DNA from: Planctomycetota bacterium
GTDB lineage: Bacteria > Planctomycetota > Planctomycetia > Pirellulales > UBA1268
Direction: 5' to 3'
Length of the DNA stretch: 64,000 nucleotides
Assembly: GCA_003669585.1 (NCBI GenBank)
Contig: QWOQ01000007.1
Location: forward strand, 418,694 to 482,693
Positions 17,390 through 25,853 of the stretch are shown here, in pieces. A model generated the notes under the pieces. It ran no database searches. It was given only the letters and a program-made list of their open reading frames with translations, and was not told where the DNA came from. Numbering within the stretch: the first letter of the stretch is position 1; every line of letters starts with the position of its first letter. The translations under genes were made by a program, and so were the position numbers.

Positions 17390-19165
17390 GTGCTTCGAAC
17401 CCATACCTGCGGAGAATTGCGTCCAAGCAAGATCGGATCAACCGTCACTCTTTGTGGCTGGGTGGATCGGGTCCGAGATCACAAGGGAGTGCTCTTTCTT
17501 GATCTGCGAGATCGATGGGGACGCACTCAAATCGTGATCGGTCCCCAGAGCAGTCCGGAAGCGTTCGAGGCGGCTCGTCAAGTACGCCCGGAGTGGGTGG
17601 TGCTCGCTGAAGGCATCGTATCTCCTCGTCCAGAGGGAACCTTGAATCTTAAACTACCAACGGGGGCCGTAGAACTTTCATGTTTGAAGCTCACGGTTCT
17701 CAATCAGGCTGAGACTCCTGTTTTTCAACCCGGGGCCACCGAGCTTCCGAGTGAAGAATTACGACTCAAACACCGTTGGATCGATCTGCGCCGACCCGAG
17801 ATGCAGGCCAATATTTTTTTGCGGAACCGTATCGTCAAAATCATGCGAGATCATTTTGCCGACCTTGGATTTATTGATATCGAAACTCCAATGCTCGGCC
17901 GTAGCACGCCGGAAGGGGCGCGCGACTATCTGGTTCCCAGCCGCCTTGATCACGGATCATTTTTTGCACTGCCACAGTCGCCTCAACTGTATAAGCAACT
18001 CCTCATGATGGCTGGATTCGATCGTTATGTCCAGGTTGCACGATGCTTTCGAGACGAGGATTTGCGTGCCGATCGGCAGCCTGAGTTCACGCAACTCGAT
18101 CTGGAAATGTCGTTTGTTGAGTCTGACGATGTCATGAATGCCGTCGAAGGACTGGTGGTTCGAACGGCGAAGGAAATTCTTGACATCGAGGTCCCGCTTC
18201 CGCTGCCACGATTGTCATGGGATGAGTGCATGGAGCGATTCGGACACGATGCTCCAGACTTGCGATTTGGACTTGAGATCCGCGACCTCACAGATTTTGC
18301 TCTTCACACGGACTTTCGCGTTTTTCGATCGACTGCCGAATCGGGTGGTCGTGTGCGCGGCATTCTCGTGCCAGGTGTGGCAGTCAAGTTTTCTCGCAAA
18401 GATCTCGATGCACTCACGTCGGTGGCTGTTGAAGGCGGAGCCAAAGGACTCGTCTGGCTCAAGGTGGAACCCTCCGGTGAGCTCTCTGGGCCGGTCGCAA
18501 AAAATCTTGGGGACGCGTGCGTTGCGGGCATCATTGATCGACTTGGTGCAACTGCCGGCGATCTCATTCTTATCGTTGCCGATACCTTTGAAATTTCTTC
18601 GAAATCACTGCACATGCTGCGAAAGCGACTTGGGACCCAGCTTGAACTTTACGATTCCAAGGCGATGCATTTTTCATGGGTCGTTGACTTTCCGATGTTT
18701 GCGCACGACTCCGTCACGGGCAACTTGGCTGCGATGCACCACCCTTTTACTGCGCCGAGAACTGAAGATTTTCCAAAGCTGCAATCCGCCCCTACGGCAT
18801 GTCGGGCGCAGGCCTACGATCTGATTATCAACGGTTCGGAAGCGGGCGGTGGAACGATTCGCATACACGATCCGCAGGTGCAGCAGCAGGTATTTTCATT
18901 GTTGGGCATCTCACCAGAAGAAGCACAAGAACGGTTTGGTTTTCTGCTCGATGCGCTGCGATCAGGTGCGCCGCCGCATGGTGGCATTGCACTTGGAATC
19001 GATCGATTCGTCATGCTGTTTGCAGGTTTGGATTCTATTCGTGACGTTATTGCATTTCCAAAGACGCAGTCGGCAAGCGATCTCATGACTGGAGCGCCTT
19101 CGCAGGTGGAACCAAAACAGCTTCGCGATTTGGGCATCCGAATCGTGTCAGCGCCTGCTCAATAA
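17390..19165 (+). CDS. aspS: Aspartyl-tRNA synthetase
   Basis: Class II synthetase of the bacterial type, 591 residues. Order: OB-fold anticodon-binding domain (TLCGWVDRVRDHKGVLFLDLRDRWG), class II motif 1 to motif 2 (DFADLGFIDIETPML, ARCFRDEDLRADRQPEFTQLD), the bacterial GAD insertion, and motif 3 (GGIALGIDRFVMLFAG). The start is GTG at 17390, which begins directly at the conserved MLRTHTCGEL. Whether it is discriminating (Asp only) or also charges tRNA-Asn depends on whether the genome has asnS, which is outside the window. Confidence 0.97.
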   Translation: MLRTHTCGELRPSKIGSTVTLCGWVDRVRDHKGVLFLDLRDRWGRTQIVIGPQSSPEAFEAARQVRPEWVVLAEGIVSPRPEGTLNLKLPTGAVELSCLKLTVLNQAETPVFQPGATELPSEELRLKHRWIDLRRPEMQANIFLRNRIVKIMRDHFADLGFIDIETPMLGRSTPEGARDYLVPSRLDHGSFFALPQSPQLYKQLLMMAGFDRYVQVARCFRDEDLRADRQPEFTQLDLEMSFVESDDVMNAVEGLVVRTAKEILDIEVPLPLPRLSWDECMERFGHDAPDLRFGLEIRDLTDFALHTDFRVFRSTAESGGRVRGILVPGVAVKFSRKDLDALTSVAVEGGAKGLVWLKVEPSGELSGPVAKNLGDACVAGIIDRLGATAGDLILIVADTFEISSKSLHMLRKRLGTQLELYDSKAMHFSWVVDFPMFAHDSVTGNLAAMHHPFTAPRTEDFPKLQSAPTACRAQAYDLIINGSEAGGGTIRIHDPQVQQQVFSLLGISPEEAQERFGFLLDALRSGAPPHGGIALGIDRFVMLFAGLDSIRDVIAFPKTQSASDLMTGAPSQVEPKQLRDLGIRIVSAPAQ

Positions 19166-19195
19166 ATAGAGTCTGCCGAGATTTGATTGTACCGT

Positions 19196-20155
19196 TCAGG
19201 TTTCTCCCAAAGAAATGATCATGCGTCCCGTGAGTGACTGCCCCTTGTGAAGATGTTTCCAGCCCACTGACTCCGGAAACTCTGCATGGCCCGGAATACA
19301 TGAGTACGGTTCAATGCAGATCGACTTTCGGTGCGGCGGCGTAAACAGAACGCAGCTAGAAAAGATTTCGTCGCACTGCACACTCACAGCAAGACCCGCG
19401 TCAGGATCGATGAGCTTCGCTGTTGACCAACCATTGACGAACGTAAGATCTGTGAAAACATCGTCGTATTCCGCGGTACCGAGCGGTACCGATCCTGGAA
19501 AATTCGCAATCGCCGTCGACGAACACTCTTTCACAAAGCAGGGCGGCCCGTTCGGCAACAGATTCAAAAGTGGTTGCCATTTGTGGGCTGAGAGATCAAT
19601 CCGCATCTGTTCATTGTCGCCAGAGCCAAGTGGCATGCGAAAGTACGGATGCAATCCGAATGCAGCCGGCATGTCGCCATATGCATCGACCTTCATGGTG
19701 AAATGAAGCAGTCCACCGGTAATCGCCCATGTCGCTTCAAGACGAAAGTCACATGGCCATTGCAAACGTGCCTCAGGGGAATCTTGGGACAGAATAAATT
19801 CACCTGTGACGCGATCGTCTGATTGTTCCGTCACTCGCCAAGGGCGTTCGTGTACGAGTCCGTGAATCGGACGGCCGAGCTTATCTTTTCCCTCGAGTTT
19901 ATATTCGCGTCCTTGATAGATGACATCTGTTGAAGGCAGCCTTCCGGGATACGGAAAGAGAATGGGGATTCCACCAGAGGTGGCGCGAGCCGATCGATCA
20001 CGATAGTTTTCCGGTGCCCAGAGAATCTCTACACTTTTTTGATTGTGCATGAGGTTCAAGGAATCGCAGATGAACCCTCGACCGGGAAGAATTGAAGCAG
20101 ACGCGCCGCTGCGGGAATCGGCTATCTGAATGACATCGAGTTGATTGACGAGCAT
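19196..20155 (-). CDS. Aldose 1-epimerase family protein
   Basis: A 319-residue galactose-mutarotase-fold protein, probably interconverting anomers of a hexose or hexose-6-phosphate. Family features: SGGIPILFPYPGRL, GRPIHGLVHERPWRV (the conserved His-Gly), PAAFGLHPYFRMPLG with the catalytic His, and the C-terminal CIEPYS (catalytic Glu). The ATG at 20155 has GGAGG 8 nt before it; starts at 20170 and 20239 are in frame but leave that site inside the gene. Converges on aspS. Substrate not determinable. Confidence 0.87.
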   Translation of the reverse strand: MLVNQLDVIQIADSRSGASASILPGRGFICDSLNLMHNQKSVEILWAPENYRDRSARATSGGIPILFPYPGRLPSTDVIYQGREYKLEGKDKLGRPIHGLVHERPWRVTEQSDDRVTGEFILSQDSPEARLQWPCDFRLEATWAITGGLLHFTMKVDAYGDMPAAFGLHPYFRMPLGSGDNEQMRIDLSAHKWQPLLNLLPNGPPCFVKECSSTAIANFPGSVPLGTAEYDDVFTDLTFVNGWSTAKLIDPDAGLAVSVQCDEIFSSCVLFTPPHRKSICIEPYSCIPGHAEFPESVGWKHLHKGQSLTGRMIISLGET

Positions 20156-20362
20156 AAAAATTGCCTCCATGAAAAAGAGCACTTTACTGAATTTGAAAAA
20201 TGAATTCGATACGCTTTCAACATGAATTCCCTCTGACACATTTGATTACGGCACTCTTTGATCTCTTTGAGAGCCTCATTCGGAAGAAAGAGTGCTCATC
20301 GAGAGTGCCCCCTTCCATTTGAACGCAAAATCCGGCATCTTTGCGTCAACCATATTTCAGAA

Positions 20363-20436
20363 GGGCGAATAGCTCAGTTGGTTAGAGCATCTCGTTTACA
20401 CCGAGAGGGTCGGGGGTTCGAGTCCCTCTTCGCCCA
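20363..20436 (+). tRNA. tRNA-Val (anticodon UAC)
   Basis: A 74-nt cloverleaf: acceptor GGGCGAA pairs with TTCGCCC at 20429-20435, D-arm GCTC/GAGC, anticodon stem TCTCG/CGAGA with loop TTTACAC (anticodon TAC, valine GUA), and T-arm with loop TTCGAGT. CCA is not encoded. The gene is the attachment site of the adjacent integrase gene, which reads into its 3' half. Confidence 0.95.
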
Positions 20437-21760
20437 CTGTTCGTTTGTACACTACTCCGGTTTTGTTCGGTAAAACTGTGATAACTCCGGAAGATTCATC
20501 GGTTTCTATTCCGTTTTGCGATTCTTGACGAAGTGTTGCAAATGCTTGCTGCGTTCGATTTTGCGCTGTCCGTGCGTCGGATTCTGCGTCGGATTTTCGA
20601 CCGGCATTTACGACAGCTTCAAAGTGATGATTGCGAGCTTGCAAGTAGTGAGCTGATGCGATGGCTGGAGAGTGTCCCATCCATGCGGCACACTCGTGGG
20701 CAGGATGCTTCTCCACCCAATCCGTTTCACACGAGGCACGCAGATTTTGAAACAGTCTAGGCCACGGCTTGCAGCCTGCTCGCGCCACGATCTTTTTAAA
20801 CGTCGTGCGGAGATTCAAACCACCTCCAGCAGCCTTAGGAGCCACTAGCGCAGAGCCTTCGGGTGCCTGCTCGAAGGCTTCCCTCAGAATCTCATGCAAG
20901 GCAGGCTGAATTGGCACCACACGGACCGCATGATCTCCGCCATGATGCTCTGTCTTTTTCGACAGCACAGTGAGCCTACCTTTTTCCCAATTCACGTCTG
21001 CCCACGTGACAATGCCAACCTCAGACGGACAGCGCAGGCCAGCATAACGACACAGACCGACTATCACCTTCCACTCAATCGAAGAGCACGCGTTCAAGAC
21101 TGACTCAATCGTTTCTGTTGAAACATAGAACAGTCGCGCAGCATTTACTTGTGAGCCGGATCGCATATCTTCAAATGGGCTTTTCGTAATCCAGTTCCAA
21201 CGAACAGCTTTTTTGAATACTTGTTTGGCAACCATCACTCGTTTTGCCACCGTGGCAGGTGCCAAACGATTGTCGCTCGTCGTGCGTTTCTTGCGAGTGC
21301 CTTTCGTGTCCTTTGCGATCGAACTACGCCAGTTGTCTGCCAGTTCTGGCGTGATCTCCGTAATAGGTTTTTGCGGCCCATAGAAGACAAGCAGGCTATC
21401 GAGTGTTTGCTTGTAAGCCATGATCGTCACAGGCCCGGCTTGAGCTTTGTCAATGAATGCTTTTACAAGATGCTCAAGCGTCACAACAGCAGCAGCTTCA
21501 CGTGGCAACACGAGACCACCATGAGAAAGTTTGGTGTGTGCCTGCTCGGGAAGATCGCGCAGCCATGCTGCCAGTTCCGCTGAGAATGAAATACCACCTA
21601 CTAAGCAAGCTTCGATTGCCGATATTTTTCGTGCCCACTCTTCGGCCACCTTGATCGGTGTACGACCTAAGTGAATGGCTCTGCGTTCACCGTCGACACC
21701 TCTAAAGAAGATCCGAATCAGCGTGCCCTTCGCCCCCGTGCCTCGACTTATGCTTGCCAT
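20396..21760 (-). CDS. Tyrosine recombinase/integrase with its end inside tRNA-Val
   Basis: A 454-residue site-specific recombinase, presumed to integrate and excise the neighbouring element at the tRNA. N-terminal arm-binding domain, central SAM-like core-binding domain (TIMAYKQTLDSLLVFYG near residue 135), then catalytic domain: first Arg in CRYAGLRCPSE, Lys near HHGGDHAVRVVPI, second Arg in FQNLRASC, His in WMGHSP and the nucleophile Tyr in SAHYLQ. The usual HxxR histidine is replaced (Gln-Asn-Leu-Arg), a variant seen in planctomycete integrases as far as I recall. The last ~14 codons lie in the tRNA's 3' half, ending GEEGLEPPTLSV, a common end where integrases abut tRNAs. An AGGAGA precedes the ATG. 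Confidence 0.93.
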   Translation of the reverse strand: MASISRGTGAKGTLIRIFFRGVDGERRAIHLGRTPIKVAEEWARKISAIEACLVGGISFSAELAAWLRDLPEQAHTKLSHGGLVLPREAAAVVTLEHLVKAFIDKAQAGPVTIMAYKQTLDSLLVFYGPQKPITEITPELADNWRSSIAKDTKGTRKKRTTSDNRLAPATVAKRVMVAKQVFKKAVRWNWITKSPFEDMRSGSQVNAARLFYVSTETIESVLNACSSIEWKVIVGLCRYAGLRCPSEVGIVTWADVNWEKGRLTVLSKKTEHHGGDHAVRVVPIQPALHEILREAFEQAPEGSALVAPKAAGGGLNLRTTFKKIVARAGCKPWPRLFQNLRASCETDWVEKHPAHECAAWMGHSPAIASAHYLQARNHHFEAVVNAGRKSDAESDARTAQNRTQQAFATLRQESQNGIETDESSGVITVLPNKTGVVYKRTVGEEGLEPPTLSV

Positions 21761-21828
21761 CTGAAAAGTCTCCTGTTGATATCTTCGATCCTACCGCATC
21801 ACAAATCTCCAAACCCACATTTTTTCTT

Positions 21829-22206
21829 TTATAATCCACTGGCATCGGCACCACGTCGGATTCCGTCTGTCGGCCGTCCACCAGCGTCGCCAGATAGACA
21901 TACCTCACGAACCGCGCGCCTATCTCGAACGAGTCTTGTGGCTGCTGTCGCTTCCGATTTTTCTTTTTCTTGGGGGAGCCTATACGAACACTTCGGAAGA
22001 TCGCGCAGCCACGCAGCAGCTTTGGATGGAGGTGAGACTCCACCAACGATGCACGATTCGATTGCAGCCACCTTCCGAGTCCACTCGTCACCTACTCTGG
22101 TCGGCACTTTCCCAAGATAGATCGACTTCCGTTTTTCATTGGCATCGTGAAACAGAATTCGAATCAGTGTGCTGCTGCGTCCTTTGTCTCTGCACGTCGA
22201 TGACAT
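21829..22206 (-). pseudogene. Truncated second integrase
   Basis: The first ~65 residues (STLIRILFHDANEKRKSIYLG..., then VAAIESCIVGG and AAAWLRDLP) are clearly homologous to the start of the neighbouring 454-residue integrase. After that the similarity stops, the frame becomes Arg-rich and unlike any recombinase, and no catalytic domain exists. It lies directly upstream of the intact integrase in the same orientation, as left by an older tandem insertion or duplication followed by decay. Confidence 0.8.
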
Positions 22207-22417
22207 TTGTTTTTTCTTCTCAGTTGATGCCTGTCAGTGGATCATGTTCGTCCGCGAACGATACGCCGGTTACGAATTCCAAAAACAAATCAGTCGTACG
22301 AAGTTGATGCATTTCAAACGCCATATTTTCTCACCCCTGCTGTGACCCATAGTCGATTGCATTTGTCTAGAAAATATTTTTTATCCAGCATGGTTTTGAT
22401 TTCAATTGGTGATACCG

Positions 22418-22660
22418 TCATGCGTCAACTCCTTTTGCTGGGGAGGCTTCGCGGGTCAGCCATGCATTCAAATCAGCGAGCGGGTAAAGCACCGCGCGAC
22501 GCTTTCCATGACCACAACGCACGCAGGGAATCGAACCGCGAGGGGTTGTCAAACTCCATAGAGTGCGTTCGCTGATACCGAGAGCCCTCGCAGCATCGCG
22601 AGGACGCAGAGCCAGGGGTGCTTGATTCGAATTTTTTACAGCGACCCAATTGTTAGTCAT
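22418..22660 (-). CDS. Excisionase/AlpA-like helix-turn-helix protein
   Basis: An 80-residue DNA-binding protein: LRPRDAARALGISERTLWSLT is a MerR/excisionase-type helix-turn-helix, followed by a wing (GSIPCVRCGHGKRRAVLYP) and LADLNAWL. Proteins of this form accompany integrases and direct excision or regulate the element. ATG 22660 was chosen because an AGGG lies 5 nt upstream; a TTG four codons earlier is in frame. It overlaps the end of the decayed helicase frame by 8 bp. Confidence 0.8.
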   Translation of the reverse strand: MTNNWVAVKNSNQAPLALRPRDAARALGISERTLWSLTTPRGSIPCVRCGHGKRRAVLYPLADLNAWLTREASPAKGVDA

Positions 22661-23570
22661 AGCATCCCTCAAGAAAATATTTCTCGCTACATCCGCGCAT
22701 CATTGTTTGAGATCCCTGTGTGGTAGTCGGTCGACAATTTTCATTACCGGGTATCGTCCACGGCCTTCCTTTACGAATCGCACCAGACCAATTCCTTGGA
22801 GCGCACGAAGACCGCGAAGCATCTGACCTGCCGACAGTCGCATCTTCTTTTGCAGACAACTCAACGTTGATCGTCTCGTGTATTTTCTCGGGAAGAGAGA
22901 TCGCATCTGTTGTGTTGACTTGAAAAGTCGTCGTGTTGAACTTTTCGGAGAACCCATCGGCATTGAGCCAGCGAAGTATCATTCCCGTCATTTGTGCGTG
23001 CGAGTAGCTAATTTGACATCGATAAAACATCCAAGACAAATTGAATGCTTGGCACTCGGAACTTTCTATGGCTCGACACGCGCCGAGAATAGAGCGTGCG
23101 AGCAGCGTGCCTGATAGCTGTGGTTTCTTTGCTGTCGGATTTTTCGCGTTCATCCTCGCAGCCCAGCGACTCGTGTTTCCGCTGTGACGCTTCAAACGGT
23201 GTACCTCGTCATAGACGAGAACGTCCCACTGAGATCCTTCGATGAGAGAGAGACGCCACACACTCTCATAGTTCACGACGCCGATTAGCGGCGTCGTGTC
23301 TGCTAAAGCTTGAATGAGCTGTTTTATTGTCTTCGCAGACGAACCCTGATTAAGAAGCAGCACTCTTGAGTCGAGTCCCCACATCGTGACCCGTTTGAGC
23401 TGCACAGGGATCACACTCTTGGGGTAACAGACCAGCACTCGCTTTGGTTGCCATGATCGCAGCAACTCAATCACTGCTCGCGTCTTGCCAGACCCCATCG
23501 ACAGGAGAGATTTCCTTCTGTCGATCGTCCAGTGGTGAGCGTTGGTCTGATGCTGCCAGATTGATTTCAT
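22653..23570 (-). pseudogene. Decayed SNF2-type helicase N-terminal part
   Basis: Begins like an SNF2/DEAD-box helicase: SMGSGKTRAVIELL (Walker A), VLVCYPKSVIPVQLKR, PLIGVVNYESVWR, and DVLVYDEVHRLKRHSG with a DEVH-type Walker B. The region after QLSGTLLA is eroded but still alignable in frame (NADGFSEKF and SLPEKIHETINVELSAKE fit the family). It then turns into unrelated sequence where the second RecA lobe should be. The N-terminal region has also lost residues around the Q motif. About 300 residues remain of an expected ~450-600, so it is unlikely to be active. Confidence 0.72.
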
Positions 23571-23574
23571 TATC

Positions 23575-23610
23575 GTAGACTCGCTATTAATTGGTGTCTT
23601 GCGAGTCTAC
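23575..23610. repeat. 10-bp perfect inverted repeat (possible operator or terminator)
   Basis: GTAGACTCGC at 23575-23584 is mirrored by GCGAGTCTAC at 23601-23610 with a 16-nt loop. It sits in the gap between the helicase relic and the upstream HTH gene, just before the helicase start. A plus-strand GGGTTTTTG follows the second arm, but no plus-strand gene ends here, so an operator is as likely as a terminator. Confidence 0.55.
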
Positions 23611-23628
23611 AGGGTTTTTGACTACTCG

Positions 23629-24159
23629 TCAAGACAATTTTCTGGGTCGTCCAAATAAAGTTTCGCCAGAAAGTTTTTTCCGCTCGATGCTGAGTCGGTT
23701 CTCAATGCAGCTTGCTTTGCTGATGATCCATGTGCGATTGACCGCACGACCGCTCCAACTAACTCGCCCGATTATTTGATTCTCCAATGCAAGTGAAGAC
23801 ACCCAACTGGTAGAAACACTTAGTATTTTGCCCGCTTCGGCTGTTCCGATGGCATCGTGCAACGCTATTTTGGGCCTTCCTTCCGCAGCCAGATACTCAA
23901 AAACCTCTGATCTTTCCTCGAGATATTCTCTCGGACGGCGTCGAACTCGACGCTTCAACGACAATATGTAGTCTTGGTAGTTTTCTTCGGCTTGTAGGCG
24001 GCTGTACACCTTCGAGAGTCGATCTCCTGAGATCGATATCCCAACAAGAATGTCTACCGTTTTGATCAATCCAGCAGACGCCATTCGTGCCGGTCGCGTG
24101 AAATGCACGCCCATTATTGCCGCAGCTTCCTGCGCAGAAATCGCCTCGTCCTTTCTCAT
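23629..24159 (-). CDS. DNA-binding-type helix-turn-helix protein of the mobile element
   Basis: A 176-residue protein not assigned to a named family. It contains two excisionase-like helix-turn-helix segments: ISAQEAAAIMGVHFTRPARM near residue 7 and TAEAGKILSVSTSWVSSLAL near residue 115, joined by a basic linker (LKRRVRRRPREYLEERSEVF). This suggests a regulator or excision factor that binds two sites. The ATG at 24159 has GGAG 6 nt upstream. It lies between the truncated UvrD-like gene and the helicase relic on the same strand. Confidence 0.6.
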   Translation of the reverse strand: MRKDEAISAQEAAAIMGVHFTRPARMASAGLIKTVDILVGISISGDRLSKVYSRLQAEENYQDYILSLKRRVRRRPREYLEERSEVFEYLAAEGRPKIALHDAIGTAEAGKILSVSTSWVSSLALENQIIGRVSWSGRAVNRTWIISKASCIENRLSIERKKLSGETLFGRPRKLS

Positions 24160-24193
24160 TTTTATCTCCATTATTTCAAAGAGTAGCCAGTCA

Positions 24194-24568
24194 CTACGGG
24201 AAAGATAGATGAACGCCTGTCGCTCTAGCGGTCTTGAGACCGATATCACTGACAAGAGCATTACTGAGCCACTCCATGTCGTCCTTTTTGCTCGTGATCA
24301 CTTGCCCGCTCTCAACACCGATCTGCCGATATGCGACGGAATGCACGGTTTTGAACCAGCCGTGTCGCTCGAGCGTGTTCTTGTCGATGCCCCAAGCGTT
24401 CGCTGCTCGCTCTGCTGCCTCGCCACGAGCAGCGCGTGTAAAACTTGAGAACCCGAGCACATAAGGATTCCTTCCAACCTCAGGCAGCGACATCGCCTTT
24501 TCCAACGCAGCGATGATCGTGCGAGTCTTCCCGGTGCCTGCACCACCGATTATGCGAGTAACCTTCAT
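24194..24568 (-). pseudogene. Truncated UvrD/Rep-type helicase, N-terminal fragment
   Basis: The 124-residue fragment has the superfamily I Q-motif/Walker A region (RIIGGAGTGKTRTII near residue 5) followed by FSSFTRAARGEAAERAANAWG and HGWFKTVHSVAYRQIG, which corresponds to motif Ia (TFTRAA...) and the downstream HS-A block of UvrD-like enzymes. It stops after ~125 residues, whereas the family needs 600 or more, and no continuation is visible. The ATG at 24568 has AGGGG 7 nt upstream. Confidence 0.7.
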
Positions 24569-24939
24569 TTTTTGACCCCTTTTTGGCATGGTATCTGCAC
24601 GGCGAGCAAAACCCCCCCTTTGGCAACTAGAAAATCCAAAAAAAACAAGCTGTTTTTCGTCATTTGGACGGACTCATATTTGTCGAAAAAACAACTCGGT
24701 AAAGCACAAAACATTGGTTTCACCACTCCACGGACGCACTTTTCCTCATTTTTCAAACGCCCCGTCCAACGCCCCGTCCAACACAAGTCTTTTGACTGCA
24801 TAGGGTTAATGTCTCTTGGACGGATGGACGGGCATAAATCGACCTTTCGACCCCTGTTGGCATAGGGGGCCAAAAAGGTACTTATAGGGATATTGGCGAC
24901 GACCGCCTTCAGACAGAATAAAATAAAATTTATTTTCAT
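24565..24939 (-). CDS. Doubtful small reading frame in the mobile element
   Basis: A 124-codon frame whose ATG overlaps the stop of the upstream gene by 4 bp and whose end overlaps the truncated helicase start. The product resembles nothing recognised and its composition is irregular. The DNA contains a direct repeat of CGCCCCGTCCAA at 24760-24780, more like intergenic sequence. Listed because of the coupled start only. Confidence 0.25.
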   Translation of the reverse strand: MKINFILFCLKAVVANIPISTFLAPYANRGRKVDLCPSIRPRDINPMQSKDLCWTGRWTGRLKNEEKCVRGVVKPMFCALPSCFFDKYESVQMTKNSLFFLDFLVAKGGVLLAVQIPCQKGVKK

Positions 24940-25400
24940 TTTTCACCCACTGATAAAGCCTGTAACGCATCGAGCCAAATCTTGTCGAACGATACAAAAT
25001 CTCCACGCTTTCCAGACGCGAGCCTTGGTCTGACGTGGACAAAGTCCCTAGCGTCAACCAACCGTAAGAGTCGGTGACGAATGGCTTGTCGCTCACTGGG
25101 GGCAACGTCGTGAGCGTCTCCGATCTCTTCCCATACTTTTGTCCATTGGAAGAGCACGCACCCGTCAGGCATCAGGCAAGCTCTGCCGTTCTCGTGAGGC
25201 TCTGGCTTATCGATATCCTTGCAGGAAGTCGCCTTGTTGAGCGATGTCCAGAGGTACCCTGCAAGCGTTGCATAACGAAGGCTGGAGGTTCCGACCATGA
25301 TGTTGTTTGCGTGATCTCGAGCTTTTAGGAGTTGCGTGCAAAGCCCTACAACCCGTTTCCAATCGCTCTTCTTAGAGGCGACTTGTGACCGGCGAGGCAT
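24936..25400 (-). CDS. Hypothetical protein of the integrated element
   Basis: A 154-residue, mainly helical protein, not recognised. Segments such as CVLFQWTKVWEEIGDAHDVAPSERQAIRHRLLRL look like a winged-helix-type domain near residues 85-125, so DNA binding is possible. Positioned at the head of the minus-strand series that runs to the integrase. Confidence 0.5.
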   Translation of the reverse strand: MPRRSQVASKKSDWKRVVGLCTQLLKARDHANNIMVGTSSLRYATLAGYLWTSLNKATSCKDIDKPEPHENGRACLMPDGCVLFQWTKVWEEIGDAHDVAPSERQAIRHRLLRLVDARDFVHVRPRLASGKRGDFVSFDKIWLDALQALSVGEK

Positions 25401-25778
25401 GTCAGTGGTGCTATCTCGTCGGAGTTCCGTTCCAGATGCTCTGCGGGTAGTCTGGTGCGAACAGCAAGTATTTCATGGCATGGGACGCAGAGCAGCGCGT
25501 GATGCCTACCTAATCACCTAGGGAAATAAAAACCCGTGGAATTACGGATTTTTTTGTCCATTTCCCGTCTGCAACGGGTCTGCGTGTGCGTCTGTAACAT
25601 GCGGTCTACTGAAACTTCCTTCAGCACTTCTTGCACCCCCCATCCCCCTTTTCTGCACGAGACATTCGCGACGCTTTTTATTGCAGCAATCGTGCATTGC
25701 ACGAGGCATCTTTTGTCTGAGTGACAAGAGACAAGTGTTGTCTTGATGTGTCAGATTCAAGCTCGTTTTATGAATGAG
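25401..25778. other. Intergenic region between the integrated element and cas3
   Basis: About 380 bp without a supportable gene, separating divergent units. It is rich in short palindromes: the TGCACGA half-site occurs at 25654-25660 and again in the perfect palindrome at 25690-25704, and AGACAA/TTGTCT with a 3-nt centre lies at 25729-25743. These could bind a repressor of the cas operon. Confidence 0.5.
25690..25704. promoter_or_regulatory. Candidate operator palindrome upstream of cas3
   Basis: TCGTGCA, one central T, TGCACGA: a perfect 7-1-7 palindrome about 75 bp upstream of the cas3 -35 box, with a third half-site at 25654-25660. No candidate regulator gene lies next to it. Confidence 0.4.
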
Positions 25779-25806
25779 TTGACAGTTTTTGATTTTACCC
25801 TAACCT
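25779..25806 (+). promoter_or_regulatory. Putative promoter of the cas operon
   Basis: TTGACA at 25779-25784, a 16-nt AT-rich spacer and TAACCT at 25801-25806, 47 bp before the cas3 ATG. No clear ribosome-binding site separates it from cas3. Confidence 0.5.
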
Positions 25807-25853
25807 CCGCTCTTGGGTGGTGTGGGTGACAAAGAGTCCAACGCTGTTTTGAA

